From JANQTF01 sp036835375 (GTDB taxonomy: Bacteria; Bacteroidota; Bacteroidia; J057): a DNA stretch of 64,000 nucleotides. The notes under the pieces were generated by a model. That model did not search any database. It was not told the DNA's origin and saw nothing but the letters and a program-made list of their open reading frames with translations. Below are positions 42,910-52,133 of this stretch, piece by piece (within the stretch, counting starts at the first letter, position 1; each line of letters starts with the position of its first letter). The position numbers and the translations under genes were made by a program. The stretch lies in contig DAITMB010000013.1 in the NCBI GenBank assembly GCA_036835375.1, positions 1 through 64,000 of the forward strand, written 5' to 3'.

Positions 42910-43406
42910 AGGTGAATTTCTTGCAGACAGATTGTCAGGAGCCCTCAAGAACAGACGAAGTTTTCGGAATCTGTGATGACCAAGATGGGACGAAAGCATA
43001 TACAGATGTTCGTATTGCTGCGGAATGGATTGCCACAGTAAAAAATCCCCAGCGGAGGTACGTCGCATTTACCGCAATTGATCATTGCATATCGGTATTC
43101 AAACCGGGAACCCAAGACAAAGAAAGCACATGCGATGGTATGCTGACCTTTACGGATCGGCTCTACCTCGTCGAACTGAAAAAACAGAGAACCGGCGGGT
43201 GGCTCCCCGATGCGATGCACCAGTTGGAAAACACCATCAGGCTGCTGGGATCAAGTCATGATCTCAGTAAATTCAAGCAAAAAAAAGCCTTTGCCTGTAA
43301 CCGAAAGCATCCAAAATTTCAAGAGCTCAAGTTCGAATACAAAAAAGCTTTTCTCAAAAAGACAGGCTTTATTTTGCACGTGGAAGCAGAAATTGTCATA
43401 AAGTGA
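42906..43406 (+). CDS. Small PD-(D/E)xK nuclease-like partner of the ATPase
   Basis: This 166-residue protein has a central segment STCDGMLTFTDRLYLVELKK with D77, E90 and K92. These have the spacing of a PD-(D/E)xK nuclease core, followed by a helix with conserved-looking Q106 (DAMHQLENTI). The C-terminal third (FACNRKHPKFQELKFEYKKA, then FLKKTGFILHVEAEIVI) is basic and may bind nucleic acid. The start overlaps the ATPase stop by four bases, so expression is coupled. Similar small proteins are familiar beside AAA ATPases in Bacteroidota, but I do not recognise a named system. Nuclease activity is inferred from motif pattern only; HNH residues are absent. Confidence 0.68.
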   Translation: MKVNFLQTDCQEPSRTDEVFGICDDQDGTKAYTDVRIAAEWIATVKNPQRRYVAFTAIDHCISVFKPGTQDKESTCDGMLTFTDRLYLVELKKQRTGGWLPDAMHQLENTIRLLGSSHDLSKFKQKKAFACNRKHPKFQELKFEYKKAFLKKTGFILHVEAEIVIK

Positions 43407-43650
43407 TCTCTAAGGCCATCTCCAGCGACACGTAAGACGGGCGATAGATTTTATTGGCCACCCAATACAGGTGGTCCTCACGCTCAATGTGACCCGCTAC
43501 GTTGTACCACCCATTGCGAAAGAACAATCTGTCCCTTTTTCTGCCAGTGGAGCAGGCTTTCCCGCTCGAATCCGGGATACAACGCTTCACCTCCTTTATT
43601 GAAAAGGCGAGTGTTTTTCTGTATCTGTACAAAAAATCAAGTAAGTTCAT
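43396..43650 (-). pseudogene. Truncated and frameshifted AbiEi-like antitoxin remnant
   Basis: On the minus strand from the ATG at 43648-43650 the frame reads MNLLDFLYRYRKTLAFSIKE and, after a damaged stretch, FFRNGWYNVAG, then LYWVANKIYRPSYVSLEMAL. This follows the pattern of AbiEi-family antitoxin/regulator proteins (RNGWY, then ANKIYRPSYVSLESAL). Between them, the expected FERESLLHWQKKGQIV segment is present but in another frame (about 43530-43585), so two indels have occurred. The protein ends right after SLEMAL, exactly where the nuclease gene ends (43406). That suggests the rest was lost when the ATPase-nuclease module or a deletion joined here. No AbiEii toxin is visible. Confidence 0.52.
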
Positions 43651-44416
43651 CCCCCTTATTCCTAGAGGATAGGTTTTTGAGAAATAGATATACGATTTTA
43701 TCGTGCAGGCCGAAAGTTGTAAAGAGTATAAGCGAAACACCAAAGAAGACTACATCGCAAATTCGCTCCAACTGCGTACTGGACAACCCATGAATTAAGT
43801 TGATGTAAAGGGTTAGTGTTGAAGATATTGCCGCCGATGGGATGGCTTGTATGGGTCTGATTGGACCAAGGTGTCAGCCGCTAAGAATCTGAGGGATGTA
43901 CTGGAATTGAATGGTTTCACATTGGGTAAAAATTGAAGCACGTAGTTACACCCCGGAATACCAGATGTTTAACCCTTTTTTTAACTTTAAATATTGACTA
44001 TGTAGATCCCGAATTTTCGGTGTTCACACCCGCTTGGGAAGCCTAGTCCTTTTTTCTTTCGTTTCTTGTGCCTGGTGGGCGCGTTGATGCTTGGGGCCTG
44101 AAATAGCAAATTCAAGCTAGAGATCCAAGCGCGTCGCGACTTACAAAAAAGGTAGAAGCAGCAGTACCGAACGTTCCGTTCAGGCGCATAGCGACTGTCA
44201 CTTTTATAATCCAGACAGCGGCCTCTTCCCTAAAAAAACACCCAATATAGTAGCGAAAAAACATTGCGATCAACACTGAAACACCTCGATTTTACTATTA
44301 CACACCCAGAACTTAGCGATAGCCAGTAAAATATCTCTACCTCAGCGGCAGGGTGGAAAATGTCAGAAGGGCGGAAAAAAAAGCTGACATTCGGAAAACT
44401 ACCAACCCTTGCGATT
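43651..44416. other. Apparently decayed AT-rich region, no supported gene
   Basis: About 770 bases between the antitoxin remnant and the esterase. Short coding-like scraps are visible on the + strand (for example NTKEDYIANSLQLRTGQPMN near 43735-43797 and SAAKNLRDVLELNGFTLGKN near 43875-43935), each closed by stops. They may be remnants of older genes. No terminal inverted repeats or transposase were found. Confidence 0.5.
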
Positions 44417-46330
44417 ATGAGACTCCTCCTTACCCTGATTGTTGTTCTGTTGATTGCCCCGATCGCGCACGCGCAAACGATCGTCAAACAAGCGCCAGAA
44501 GGCTTTGACCTCCCCAACCCGGAAGTGCCGCAAGGAAAAATCGACACGATCTTATACCCCTCCAAAACCGTGGGCAACAAGCGCAGGGCCATCATCTATA
44601 CGCCGCCCGGCTACGCCAAAAACAAACAATACCCTGTGTTGTATCTCCTACACGGAATCGGTGGCGATGAGAAAGAATGGCTCTCCCAAGGCAACCCGCA
44701 GGTGATTTTCGACAACCTCTACGCCGCCAATCACCTCGAACCTATGATCGTGGTCATGCCCAACGGTCGGGCCATGCCCGATGACCGCGCTGTCGGCAAT
44801 ATCTTCGACAGCACCCGGGTACAGGCCTTTGCCACCTTTGAGCAGGATTTGCTCCATGACCTCATTCCTTTTATCGAAAAAAAATACCCCGTACTCAAGG
44901 ATCGCGAGTACCGTGCCTTGGCGGGTTTGTCCATGGGTGGCGGACAGTCGCTTAACTTCGGCCTCGGCAACCTCGACCATTTTGCCTGGGTAGGCGGCTT
45001 CTCCTCCGCTCCCAATACCCGAAGCCCCGAAAACCTGCTTCCTGCCCCCGAAGCAGCAAAAAACGACCTGAAACTCTTGTGGATCTCCTGCGGTAACGAA
45101 GACCGACTAATGGGAATTAGCCAGCGCACACATCAATACCTAAAAATCAAGGGAGTGCCCCACATCTTTTATATAGAACCCGGCGGGCATGATTTCAAGG
45201 TGTGGAAAAATGATCTGTACATGTTTTCCCGGCTGCTGTTTCAGCCGCAGGATCCTGCTACCTTCGATCACTACAGCGTGATCGGGCTGCCCGCCGCCAC
45301 CAATGTGCGCAATGCCCAGTATCCGCAGATCTTGCCCGACAACCGCGTGATGTTTCGTATCAAGGCACCGGAAGCGCAAACCATGCAGATCGACCTTGGC
45401 AAAAAATACGACCTCGAAAAAGATGCCGAAGGCTTCTGGACAGGTACCACCGAACCACAAAGCGAAGGATTTCACTATTATTCGCTGCTGATCGACGGGG
45501 TAGCGCTTGCCGATCCAGCCAGCGAGTCGTTTTACGGAATGGGCAGAATGGCCAGCGGCATCGAAATTCCCCTGAACCGGGAAGAATACTATGACCTCCG
45601 GGACGTGCCCCACGGCGACATTCGCAAGAAGCGCTACTTTTCCACAGTCACACGTTCGTGGCGGCAAATGATGATCTACACCCCTCCTGGGTACGACAAG
45701 CAGACCAATACCCAATACCCCGTGTTGTACATTTTGCACGGCGGCGGTGAAGACGAACGTGGCTGGGCCACGCAGGGCAAGACCGACTTGATCCTCGACA
45801 ACCTCTTTGCGGAGCAAAAGGCCCTGCCTATGCTCGTGGTCATGCTTGACGGTAATGTCACCAGCCCCGGGTTTGGCGAAGACTTTCTGAAGCTCTTTGA
45901 GGCAGAATTGAAACAGATGGTCATTCCTTTTGTGGAAAGTGAGTTTCGCACGAAAACCGATGCCTCCCATCGCGCCTTGGCAGGCCTGTCGATGGGTGGG
46001 CTCCAAACGCTCTATGCCGGATTATACAACACCGACTTGTTTTCTCACCTGGGCGTGTTCAGTTCAGGGTGGCTGCCTCGTCAACAAGAGATTTCGGGCG
46101 CTCAGTATGAATTCCTCAAGACTCACAAGGCAGATGTCAACGACAACTTGAAACTGTTTTGGATTGCCATGGGTGGCAAAGAAGACATTGCCTACGACAA
46201 TTGCCAAGCCATGCTCACCCGGTTCAAGGAGCTCGGCATCCGCCACACATATTATGAATATCCCGGCGGGCATACGTGGCCTGTGTGGCGGGACAATTTG
46301 TATCAATTTGCGCCGCTGCTGTTTCGCTAA
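44417..46330 (+). CDS. Tandem CE1-type esterase (two esterase D-like domains with central E-set domain)
   Basis: The 637-residue protein from the ATG at 44417 has signal peptide MRLLLTLIVVLLIAPIAHAQ. Domain 1 (about 25-280) has nucleophile S172 in GLSMGGGQS and histidine H258 in IEPGGHDFKVW. A beta-sandwich like CBM48/E-set follows (about 285-395, VMFRIKAPEAQTMQIDLGKK). Domain 2 (about 400-637) has S525 in GLSMGGLQT and H619 in YPGGHTWPVW. Both domains share YTPPGY, YPVLYLLHG or YPVLYILHG and WATQGK or WLSQGN motifs, so they arose by duplication. It probably removes feruloyl or acetyl groups from polysaccharide in the periplasm or outside. Ferulate is commonly esterified to arabinose in xylan, which fits the arabinose operon. 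Confidence 0.85.
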   Translation: MRLLLTLIVVLLIAPIAHAQTIVKQAPEGFDLPNPEVPQGKIDTILYPSKTVGNKRRAIIYTPPGYAKNKQYPVLYLLHGIGGDEKEWLSQGNPQVIFDNLYAANHLEPMIVVMPNGRAMPDDRAVGNIFDSTRVQAFATFEQDLLHDLIPFIEKKYPVLKDREYRALAGLSMGGGQSLNFGLGNLDHFAWVGGFSSAPNTRSPENLLPAPEAAKNDLKLLWISCGNEDRLMGISQRTHQYLKIKGVPHIFYIEPGGHDFKVWKNDLYMFSRLLFQPQDPATFDHYSVIGLPAATNVRNAQYPQILPDNRVMFRIKAPEAQTMQIDLGKKYDLEKDAEGFWTGTTEPQSEGFHYYSLLIDGVALADPASESFYGMGRMASGIEIPLNREEYYDLRDVPHGDIRKKRYFSTVTRSWRQMMIYTPPGYDKQTNTQYPVLYILHGGGEDERGWATQGKTDLILDNLFAEQKALPMLVVMLDGNVTSPGFGEDFLKLFEAELKQMVIPFVESEFRTKTDASHRALAGLSMGGLQTLYAGLYNTDLFSHLGVFSSGWLPRQQEISGAQYEFLKTHKADVNDNLKLFWIAMGGKEDIAYDNCQAMLTRFKELGIRHTYYEYPGGHTWPVWRDNLYQFAPLLFR

Positions 46331-46480
46331 TTTGCAGAGAAAAATAGCGCAGAAGCTCCCGCTCCTTTGCCCCACTGCGAAGCAAGCCGTAGCTTCTGCG
46401 TTTCGACTTACCTTCAGCAAAGCGCCAAAATACTCCCTCTTCCAGGCACCTTTTCTGCAATTACAGAAGACAATTCCGCG

Positions 46481-46900
46481 ATGGATGACTATTTTTGTCA
46501 GATGAGTCCACTGAGGGAATATCTGGTACGCCGCGCAAAAAGTTTCACCTTTGCCTTTCGAGGGATTGGGGTTTTGTTTGCGACCCAAGCCAATGCCAGA
46601 ATACATCTTGTCGCGATGCTGCTAATCGTGGTTCTTGGCGCAAGCCTTGATATTTCGGCTACCGAGTGGTGCTTCATTTTTCTGTGCATCGGTCTTGTAT
46701 TGGCAGCAGAAGCCCTCAACTCGGCCTTGGAGTTTCTCACAGACCTCGCCTCTCCTGATTTTCATCCTTTGGCACAAAAAGCCAAAGACCTTGCGGCAGG
46801 CGCCGTGCTTTTATCTGTTATTTTTTCAGGAATCGTATGGGGCATCATTCATGTGCCAAAGCTCTTGGCCCTGTGGTCAGGCGCGCCTGTTACTCCTTGA
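46481..46900 (+). CDS. dgkA: Diacylglycerol/undecaprenol kinase family protein
   Basis: The 139-residue integral membrane protein has the family segment FAFRGIGVLFATQANARIHL near the N-terminus and the signature LVLAAEALNSALEFLTDLAS with the catalytic glutamates. Three membrane helices follow the usual plan (HLVAMLLIVVLGASLDIS, WCFIFLCIGLVLAA, LAAGAVLLSVIFSGIVWGII). It phosphorylates diacylglycerol or, as in Gram-positive relatives, undecaprenol, at the inner membrane. The ATG at 46481 is used; an internal ATG at 46502 is also possible. Its last 11 bases overlap the end of the convergent protease gene. Confidence 0.88.
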   Translation: MDDYFCQMSPLREYLVRRAKSFTFAFRGIGVLFATQANARIHLVAMLLIVVLGASLDISATEWCFIFLCIGLVLAAEALNSALEFLTDLASPDFHPLAQKAKDLAAGAVLLSVIFSGIVWGIIHVPKLLALWSGAPVTP

Positions 46901-49010
46901 GAACCCGCTTCCAGGCGCGACCTTCCCTCGTCTCGACCTCTATGAGGTAAATGCCTGTAGGATAGCATTCCATGTCGATATCCCATTCGAAGCTCCCTGC
47001 ATCCCTCACTTCTCGATGATCTTGTAACAGCCTGCCTTGCAAGTCACGCAGCAGGATGTTGACCATTCCGGATTGCAGCTCCGACAACCGAATGGTGACC
47101 CATGCATTGACAGGATTAGGGAACACCTCTACTTGTAACGGAGGCACAGGATCGCTGATCGAAGTAACCAAGCAAGATCCTGTCAGGGTGATATTGTCGA
47201 TAAAAATGGCATTCCCATAATCATTGTAGGTCTCCCACCGCAGGCGCACACCTGGTTTTCCCTCCAACTGCGCCAAACTCAATTGAATACAATTGGGTGA
47301 TGGTCCTGCAAAACACCAGTCAGAGGCGACTTTGGGAATGAACAGCCCAGTAGTGTCCCCCGCGGTAGCAAACTCTCTGGCACCTGATTCGCCCAAAGCG
47401 ATCAAGCGAAAGGGGAAAGTTTTGCCGCTATCAGCGGATGCATAGATGATCAAAGAATCGCTCGAAAGATTGCTTCCTTGGTACCGTCGATATGCATGGT
47501 CGAGACTTAGTTGTACATTGCTATAATTTCGAAGGTCGATGAGGGGTGAGGTTAACCGATCTCGCTGCCCGACTGTAGGATATTGGTAGCAATTGACCCA
47601 AGCTGCCAGCACCCCGGATGGTTGACCTTCGACTTGGCGCGCCGACCAAGTGAAGCTTTGGTCGGGATTATCGACTTCCCATGTGGCAGGGACTCCCCCT
47701 TCGAAGTCTTCAATAAAAAAGCCCGCCTGGCCTGAAGCATTCACAACCAGATAGTCTATGTCGCTTCGGGTGGTGCTCCCATAAGCATTGCTCACCGTGA
47801 GGGTCACGGCGTAGATCCCTGGCTGGGCATATTCCACCAACGGATTAGGAAGCGAAGAGGTCGCAGGCGTGCCTCCCGGAAATGTCCAGGACCACGTATT
47901 GGGCTGGTACAGCGAAAGATCGGTGAACTGCACCTTTTCGCCAGCACAAAGTTTTCGACTGGAAGCTTTGTACAGGACCGCCGGAGGCACCGATTGCGAG
48001 CACACCGTGGACTGAGCCAAGGAGCCCCGTCGCGGAGAATTTGCCAATACAGTATGCATTCGGTCTCTTTGGCACAAAGTGAAGATGTTCATACACTCAT
48101 CGTTGGTGTACTCCAAGTAATTTTCGATCATATCGACCGATCCGCAAGAGCTCGCCCCTGATGTACATCCATAATTAGGTGCAGCAGTTGTGGGTGTATC
48201 TGAACAGCCATCATCTACGGCGCAGCCTCCATCACCGGAGGGGTGAAGCAGACCGAGAAAATGACCCATTTCGTGGGTCATGGTCCTTCCTCGGTGAAAG
48301 GGCGCTGAAACATTGCCGACTCGCCCAAACGAAATGGGTCGAATGACAATACCATCAGCAGAGGCAGCACCACCCACGAGGGGAATATCTCCTAGGGTCG
48401 AAGCATCGGGAGACTGAGCAAAACCCAAAAGACCACTGGAGAGCGGCATCACCCAGACATTCAAATATTGTGTAGGATCCCACTGGGTCTGCGGCTTGAT
48501 GATGCTATTTGCGTAATTCATCGTGTAAGGAGGCGCATTCCAGCCCTTGAGGCCTCGGTCGATCCTGTTGATCCCCGGTTCTAGCATCGGAACTCCCGCG
48601 GGATCAATCGTAGCCAGGCAAAATTCGATTTCCGTATCTGCTCCGGCAGGGTTGTTATTAAACCCCGGAGTGCCTGGGAGGCGTCGAAAGTCTTCGTTGA
48701 GGACTTCGATTTGTGACGTCACCTGCTCATAACTAATGTTATTCCCTACGCCTTGGGCTTCTCCGTTGTGGATAATGTGTACAATCAAAGGGAGGGTCAA
48801 GATCTCTCCTCTGGTGTTGGAACTTCTTCCCTGAGCTGACATTCTTTGAATCCAAGCTTCGAATTCTGTCCTGCTGCCAACTTCTGGGTACTGCAACCGG
48901 CGCAAGGAATCTGACTCCTGTGTGCCGCAATTGCGGTGGTCCACATGCTGTGCACACAGAGAGAGGCTCACTAGGAGCCACCAACCTAGGAAGAAGAGGG
49001 ATTTATTCAT
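46890..49010 (-). CDS. Secreted M43 metalloprotease with PKD and T9SS sorting domains
   Basis: The 706-residue protein from the ATG at 49008-49010 has signal peptide MNKSLFFLGWWLLVSLSLCA. The peptidase has the zinc-binding HEMGHFLGLLHP (HExxHxxGxxH) and the cysteine-rich stretch DDGCSDTPTTAAPNYGCTSG typical of M43 (cytophagalysin/pappalysin). A PKD domain follows (FTDLSLYQPNTWSWTFPGGT, then PNPLVEYAQPGIYAVTLTVS). A beta-sandwich MAM/jelly-roll-like region comes next, and the type A sorting domain LQVEVFPNPVNAWVTIRLSE with GIYLIEVETREGRAWKRVL ends the protein. It is secreted by T9SS and digests proteins outside the cell. Confidence 0.92.
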   Translation of the reverse strand: MNKSLFFLGWWLLVSLSLCAQHVDHRNCGTQESDSLRRLQYPEVGSRTEFEAWIQRMSAQGRSSNTRGEILTLPLIVHIIHNGEAQGVGNNISYEQVTSQIEVLNEDFRRLPGTPGFNNNPAGADTEIEFCLATIDPAGVPMLEPGINRIDRGLKGWNAPPYTMNYANSIIKPQTQWDPTQYLNVWVMPLSSGLLGFAQSPDASTLGDIPLVGGAASADGIVIRPISFGRVGNVSAPFHRGRTMTHEMGHFLGLLHPSGDGGCAVDDGCSDTPTTAAPNYGCTSGASSCGSVDMIENYLEYTNDECMNIFTLCQRDRMHTVLANSPRRGSLAQSTVCSQSVPPAVLYKASSRKLCAGEKVQFTDLSLYQPNTWSWTFPGGTPATSSLPNPLVEYAQPGIYAVTLTVSNAYGSTTRSDIDYLVVNASGQAGFFIEDFEGGVPATWEVDNPDQSFTWSARQVEGQPSGVLAAWVNCYQYPTVGQRDRLTSPLIDLRNYSNVQLSLDHAYRRYQGSNLSSDSLIIYASADSGKTFPFRLIALGESGAREFATAGDTTGLFIPKVASDWCFAGPSPNCIQLSLAQLEGKPGVRLRWETYNDYGNAIFIDNITLTGSCLVTSISDPVPPLQVEVFPNPVNAWVTIRLSELQSGMVNILLRDLQGRLLQDHREVRDAGSFEWDIDMECYPTGIYLIEVETREGRAWKRVLKE

Positions 49011-49206
49011 GATCGATGCTTTCGAGTGGCTCAGTTGCCTGCGACGTTGAGGAGGTTTCGAATAGATGCCAACGCAACAGCATTCGTCCAAGCTATGTCA
49101 TGAAGTAGATGTCTTCATTCAGTAGTGTCCCTACCTGATTGATGTGCACCGTCGGTGTGCAAGGCAGGAACCAAGAGGAAGAAGGAAAGCAACTCAGAAG
49201 CTAAGA

Positions 49207-50613
49207 CTATTTGTACTGCTCAATGAGGGACATAATTTGTGGCTCATGTCGCAACGTAGGATCAATGTGGAAGAGCAAATAGTGCCCTTCGAAGTCCATG
49301 AGGAGCGCATTTTCCAGATAAAGGAGTCCCTTTTCGCGAAGGCCAGCTTCGTAGCAATATGCCGCGCACTGGTAGTAAAGCTCAGTCGCATTGCTATTTC
49401 GCTTGATTCCTTCTTCAAGGTAGGTCACTGCTCCAAGAAAGTTTTGCGTGTCGTAGAGCAACTGTGCCCAGTCTTGCCACAAAGCCATCTCATCTGGTGC
49501 GAGCTGTATCGCCCGGCGAAGGTAGAGGTAGGCGCCATGCCGATTTTCCAGCTTGTATTCACAGATGGCTAAAGAAAGGCACAGGTCCGGATTTTCGTCG
49601 TCGAGACGGAGCGCTTTCTGGTAATAATGAATGGCTTCAAGGTATTTCTCGCACTTTTCCAGACAAAATGCCAGCCCTGCCCAAGCGTCTAAATAGTCAG
49701 GATCTAATTTAGCCGCCATCTTATAATACCGGATGGCATCGCGATACATCTCTAATCGCTCAAAGCATTCTGCCGCGTGATAGATCGCCGCCATGTCCTT
49801 GTCATTCAAGGAGATCGCTGACAGCAGGGAGCGAAGCGCTTCCAAGTGCCGATTCAAGTCAATCAGCACCTGCCCGCGAGAGAAGTGAGCTGGCGCGAAG
49901 TCTTCGTCTATGGCGAGGGCGTATTCATAGGCTTCCAAGCCTTTCTCAAAGTTACCGACTTTCCGGAGGAGATTGCCAAAGTGATACCACACGCCCAGAC
50001 TGAAAGGGTAATCATCCAGAAATGCTTCATAGAGGTCGAGCGCCTCTTGGATTCGATCTTCGGCTTCGAGCAGAAAAGCAAGCTCATAGAGGGCGTCTTC
50101 AAAATCGGGCGCCCACTCTAAAGCTTGGCGATAATAGCTTTCACTCTCCTCGATAGATCGGGCAATCTGGGCAATGTTGCCCATTTGCAGGAGCAGCTCT
50201 TCGGGCTGATCAGAAAGCAACAAATGCTCTCTCAGCATCCCAATTGCTTCACTATATTCTTCTCCTTGAGCCAAAATATCGGCATGAAAGTGAAGATAAT
50301 CCCGCTCCGTGGGCGCCAGGCGCCGTGCATAGAGGATACTGTCGAGTGCTTCCTCGACATTGCCTTTTTCGGCAGCAATCTGGGCCTGCTTTTGATACAG
50401 TTCTGGGCTGGTAGGGTGCGTTTGGAGGGCATAAACAATGAGCTGCTCCGCCTTGGTCATCTCATTGCTACGCAAATAATACTGGTAGATCTGATCGACC
50501 TCCACCAAATCGAGAAACCCGTGCCCATCTTCCTGTAGCATCCGCTCAAATTCGCGGGCGCTCTGCTTGGCCTGATGCTCCTCGTAGTCATGAAATCCGA
50601 ATGATCCTTCCAT
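49207..50613 (-). CDS. Tetratricopeptide-repeat protein
   Basis: In this 468-residue protein, from about residue 55 to the end it consists of about 11-12 TPR units with the W/L/G/Y/A/F/A/P pattern, for example PTSPELYQKQAQIAAEKGNV, DFEDALYELAFLLEAEDRIQ and DYLDAWAGLAFCLEKCEKYL. There is no signal peptide, so it is likely a cytoplasmic scaffold. The N-terminus (FHDYEEHQAKQSAREFERML) is charged and helical. The partner is unknown. A TATATTTG -7 box lies 46 bases upstream. Confidence 0.88.
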   Translation of the reverse strand: MEGSFGFHDYEEHQAKQSAREFERMLQEDGHGFLDLVEVDQIYQYYLRSNEMTKAEQLIVYALQTHPTSPELYQKQAQIAAEKGNVEEALDSILYARRLAPTERDYLHFHADILAQGEEYSEAIGMLREHLLLSDQPEELLLQMGNIAQIARSIEESESYYRQALEWAPDFEDALYELAFLLEAEDRIQEALDLYEAFLDDYPFSLGVWYHFGNLLRKVGNFEKGLEAYEYALAIDEDFAPAHFSRGQVLIDLNRHLEALRSLLSAISLNDKDMAAIYHAAECFERLEMYRDAIRYYKMAAKLDPDYLDAWAGLAFCLEKCEKYLEAIHYYQKALRLDDENPDLCLSLAICEYKLENRHGAYLYLRRAIQLAPDEMALWQDWAQLLYDTQNFLGAVTYLEEGIKRNSNATELYYQCAAYCYEAGLREKGLLYLENALLMDFEGHYLLFHIDPTLRHEPQIMSLIEQYK

Positions 50614-50938
50614 GGGTTCAGATCCGATTTCTTGCCTGTTTTCCTCGCTTCATTCTTTTCAAATATAAAAGAACTTTCACAGGGAAGCTACTTGCTTGTT
50701 CTGTCTTTTTTCACTAATACATTTCCCCTTCCTTGCCTACCTTTCTATCACGAAGGGTAGCTTCAGACCGGATACACAGCACGTCAAAAAGGCTGCCAAA
50801 AGACGATAGAAGCCACTTTGTCAGGCTGCCAGATAGATCCGCCTCCAAGACTTCTATTCAATCGTTCGGCCTGTTCCCACAAGAGAACTTAGCCCGTTGG
50901 CTTTGGGCCGCCACTTGATCCTGTATCTTGACTGATGC
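50614..50938. promoter_or_regulatory. Intergenic region with the TPR gene promoter
   Basis: At 50660-50667 the minus strand reads TATATTTG, an exact -7 consensus, 46 bases before the TPR ATG. The remaining 270 bases hold no supported gene. Confidence 0.5.
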
Positions 50939-51916
50939 TCAAGGGGTGTGCTGCATCACTGCGGCCCTTCCCCAATCGGCTTTTTCCTGCTCAGACCATA
51001 GGCCAGGGAAAAAGATGATCCGCTGGTATTTCGGTGGCAGAAACTCGCGCCAGTTGGTGCCGCCAGTGGCTTCCACGTGCCTCTCTCCGTAGATCAAGTG
51101 CCGGGATGCAGCAGCCAAATGTGCCAATTTCCAAAATACGTTCACGTGCGCGTCATATTCTCGCAAGCAAGCGATCAGTTCCTCATTGTGCCTGATGCTC
51201 TCGGTCGATCGCAGAAAAAGGTATTCTACGTTCCGCGTTTGGAACTTGTGAATCAACTGGAGCAGGGGTTCGTCGTATTTTTCTTCGAAGGCTTCGAGCG
51301 TGATCGTTTTCTTGCCGGTGCTCAAGTCAATCCCCCCTTGCTTCCAATACATTTTGGGATAGAGATCTGCTATCGCACCAGCGTCGTCGTCTTCGGCATC
51401 GTTCACAATCAAGCGATTGAGCGAGGTGCTCATGATCTCGATGTGGCGAAACTGCACGGATTGAAAGCCACTAGCGGGGAGCAAAGCCATTCGAAATTTT
51501 CGCAATTCATCTTTGTCCATCCCCGTCACCATGATGTCGAAGCTACTGCTGAGGTGGCGGAAGTAATTGTTCATCCGTTTCACCCGCTTGATCCAATTGG
51601 CAACATCCAGAAATTCGCTGCGCTCCCCCTTGTCTGTGGTGAGAGTATCCAATTCTAGCTTCACCAGCTTGAACATCAACTCGGTGATCTGGTGATAAGA
51701 AATAAAAATTACCTCATCCGAGAAGGGAGTTCGGGGATTTTGGAGGCCGAGCAGGCTGTCGAGATGAATATAATCCCAGTAAGTGAGACCATTGGAGTAG
51801 TATAGGCCTTCGAGATAGGATACCATATCCTGCCCTAATCCGCTGTACTTCTGGTCTAGTTTGCCTAGTTGCTCCAGGACTTTGTCCATCTGGTGTTTCC
51901 AGTCTTTGTCCGCCAT
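50939..51916 (-). CDS. kynA: Tryptophan 2,3-dioxygenase
   Basis: This 325-residue protein shows the family motifs: LTYWDYIHLDSLLGLQNPRT, FISYHQITELMFKLVKLELD (heme-pocket and substrate histidine region), FRMALLPASGFQSVQFRHIE (substrate-binding FxxMTP/SGFQS region), and RHVEATGGTNWREFLPPKYQ near the C-terminus with the conserved GTGG-like turn. It opens the indole ring of L-tryptophan with oxygen, using heme, in the cytoplasm. It is the first step of the kynurenine pathway. It is somewhat longer than the roughly 280-residue proteobacterial enzyme, as is common in Bacteroidota. A RidA-family gene that could serve the pathway lies about 6.6 kb away. Confidence 0.93.
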   Translation of the reverse strand: MADKDWKHQMDKVLEQLGKLDQKYSGLGQDMVSYLEGLYYSNGLTYWDYIHLDSLLGLQNPRTPFSDEVIFISYHQITELMFKLVKLELDTLTTDKGERSEFLDVANWIKRVKRMNNYFRHLSSSFDIMVTGMDKDELRKFRMALLPASGFQSVQFRHIEIMSTSLNRLIVNDAEDDDAGAIADLYPKMYWKQGGIDLSTGKKTITLEAFEEKYDEPLLQLIHKFQTRNVEYLFLRSTESIRHNEELIACLREYDAHVNVFWKLAHLAAASRHLIYGERHVEATGGTNWREFLPPKYQRIIFFPGLWSEQEKADWGRAAVMQHTP

Positions 51917-52133
51917 GATTCCCTTTGTTTGCAGCCCGCAAAGTAACTAAAAAAAAGGGGGCGAAACTGGGAACTTATGGTTGATCAAGTCATCACCACA
52001 AGTGTATTTTCGTGGCTTATGATGTGGTACTGTGCAGATATTTTTTTCTGGGAGAGATCTTTCGTGGCTATCTGTTCGCGTCTATCTAGTCTATCTAAAT
52101 GTAGAAGAATGTATGGTGATTCAAGCGTGGCAG

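Noticed and set aside
42906..43406. HNH partner as in Septu (PtuB)
   Set aside because: No HNH histidines or zinc-binding cysteine pairs; the acidic and lysine pattern fits PD-(D/E)xK better.
43651..44416. An insertion sequence in the decayed region beside the ATPase-nuclease genes
   Set aside because: No transposase, terminal inverted repeats or target duplication could be found; only short coding-like scraps.
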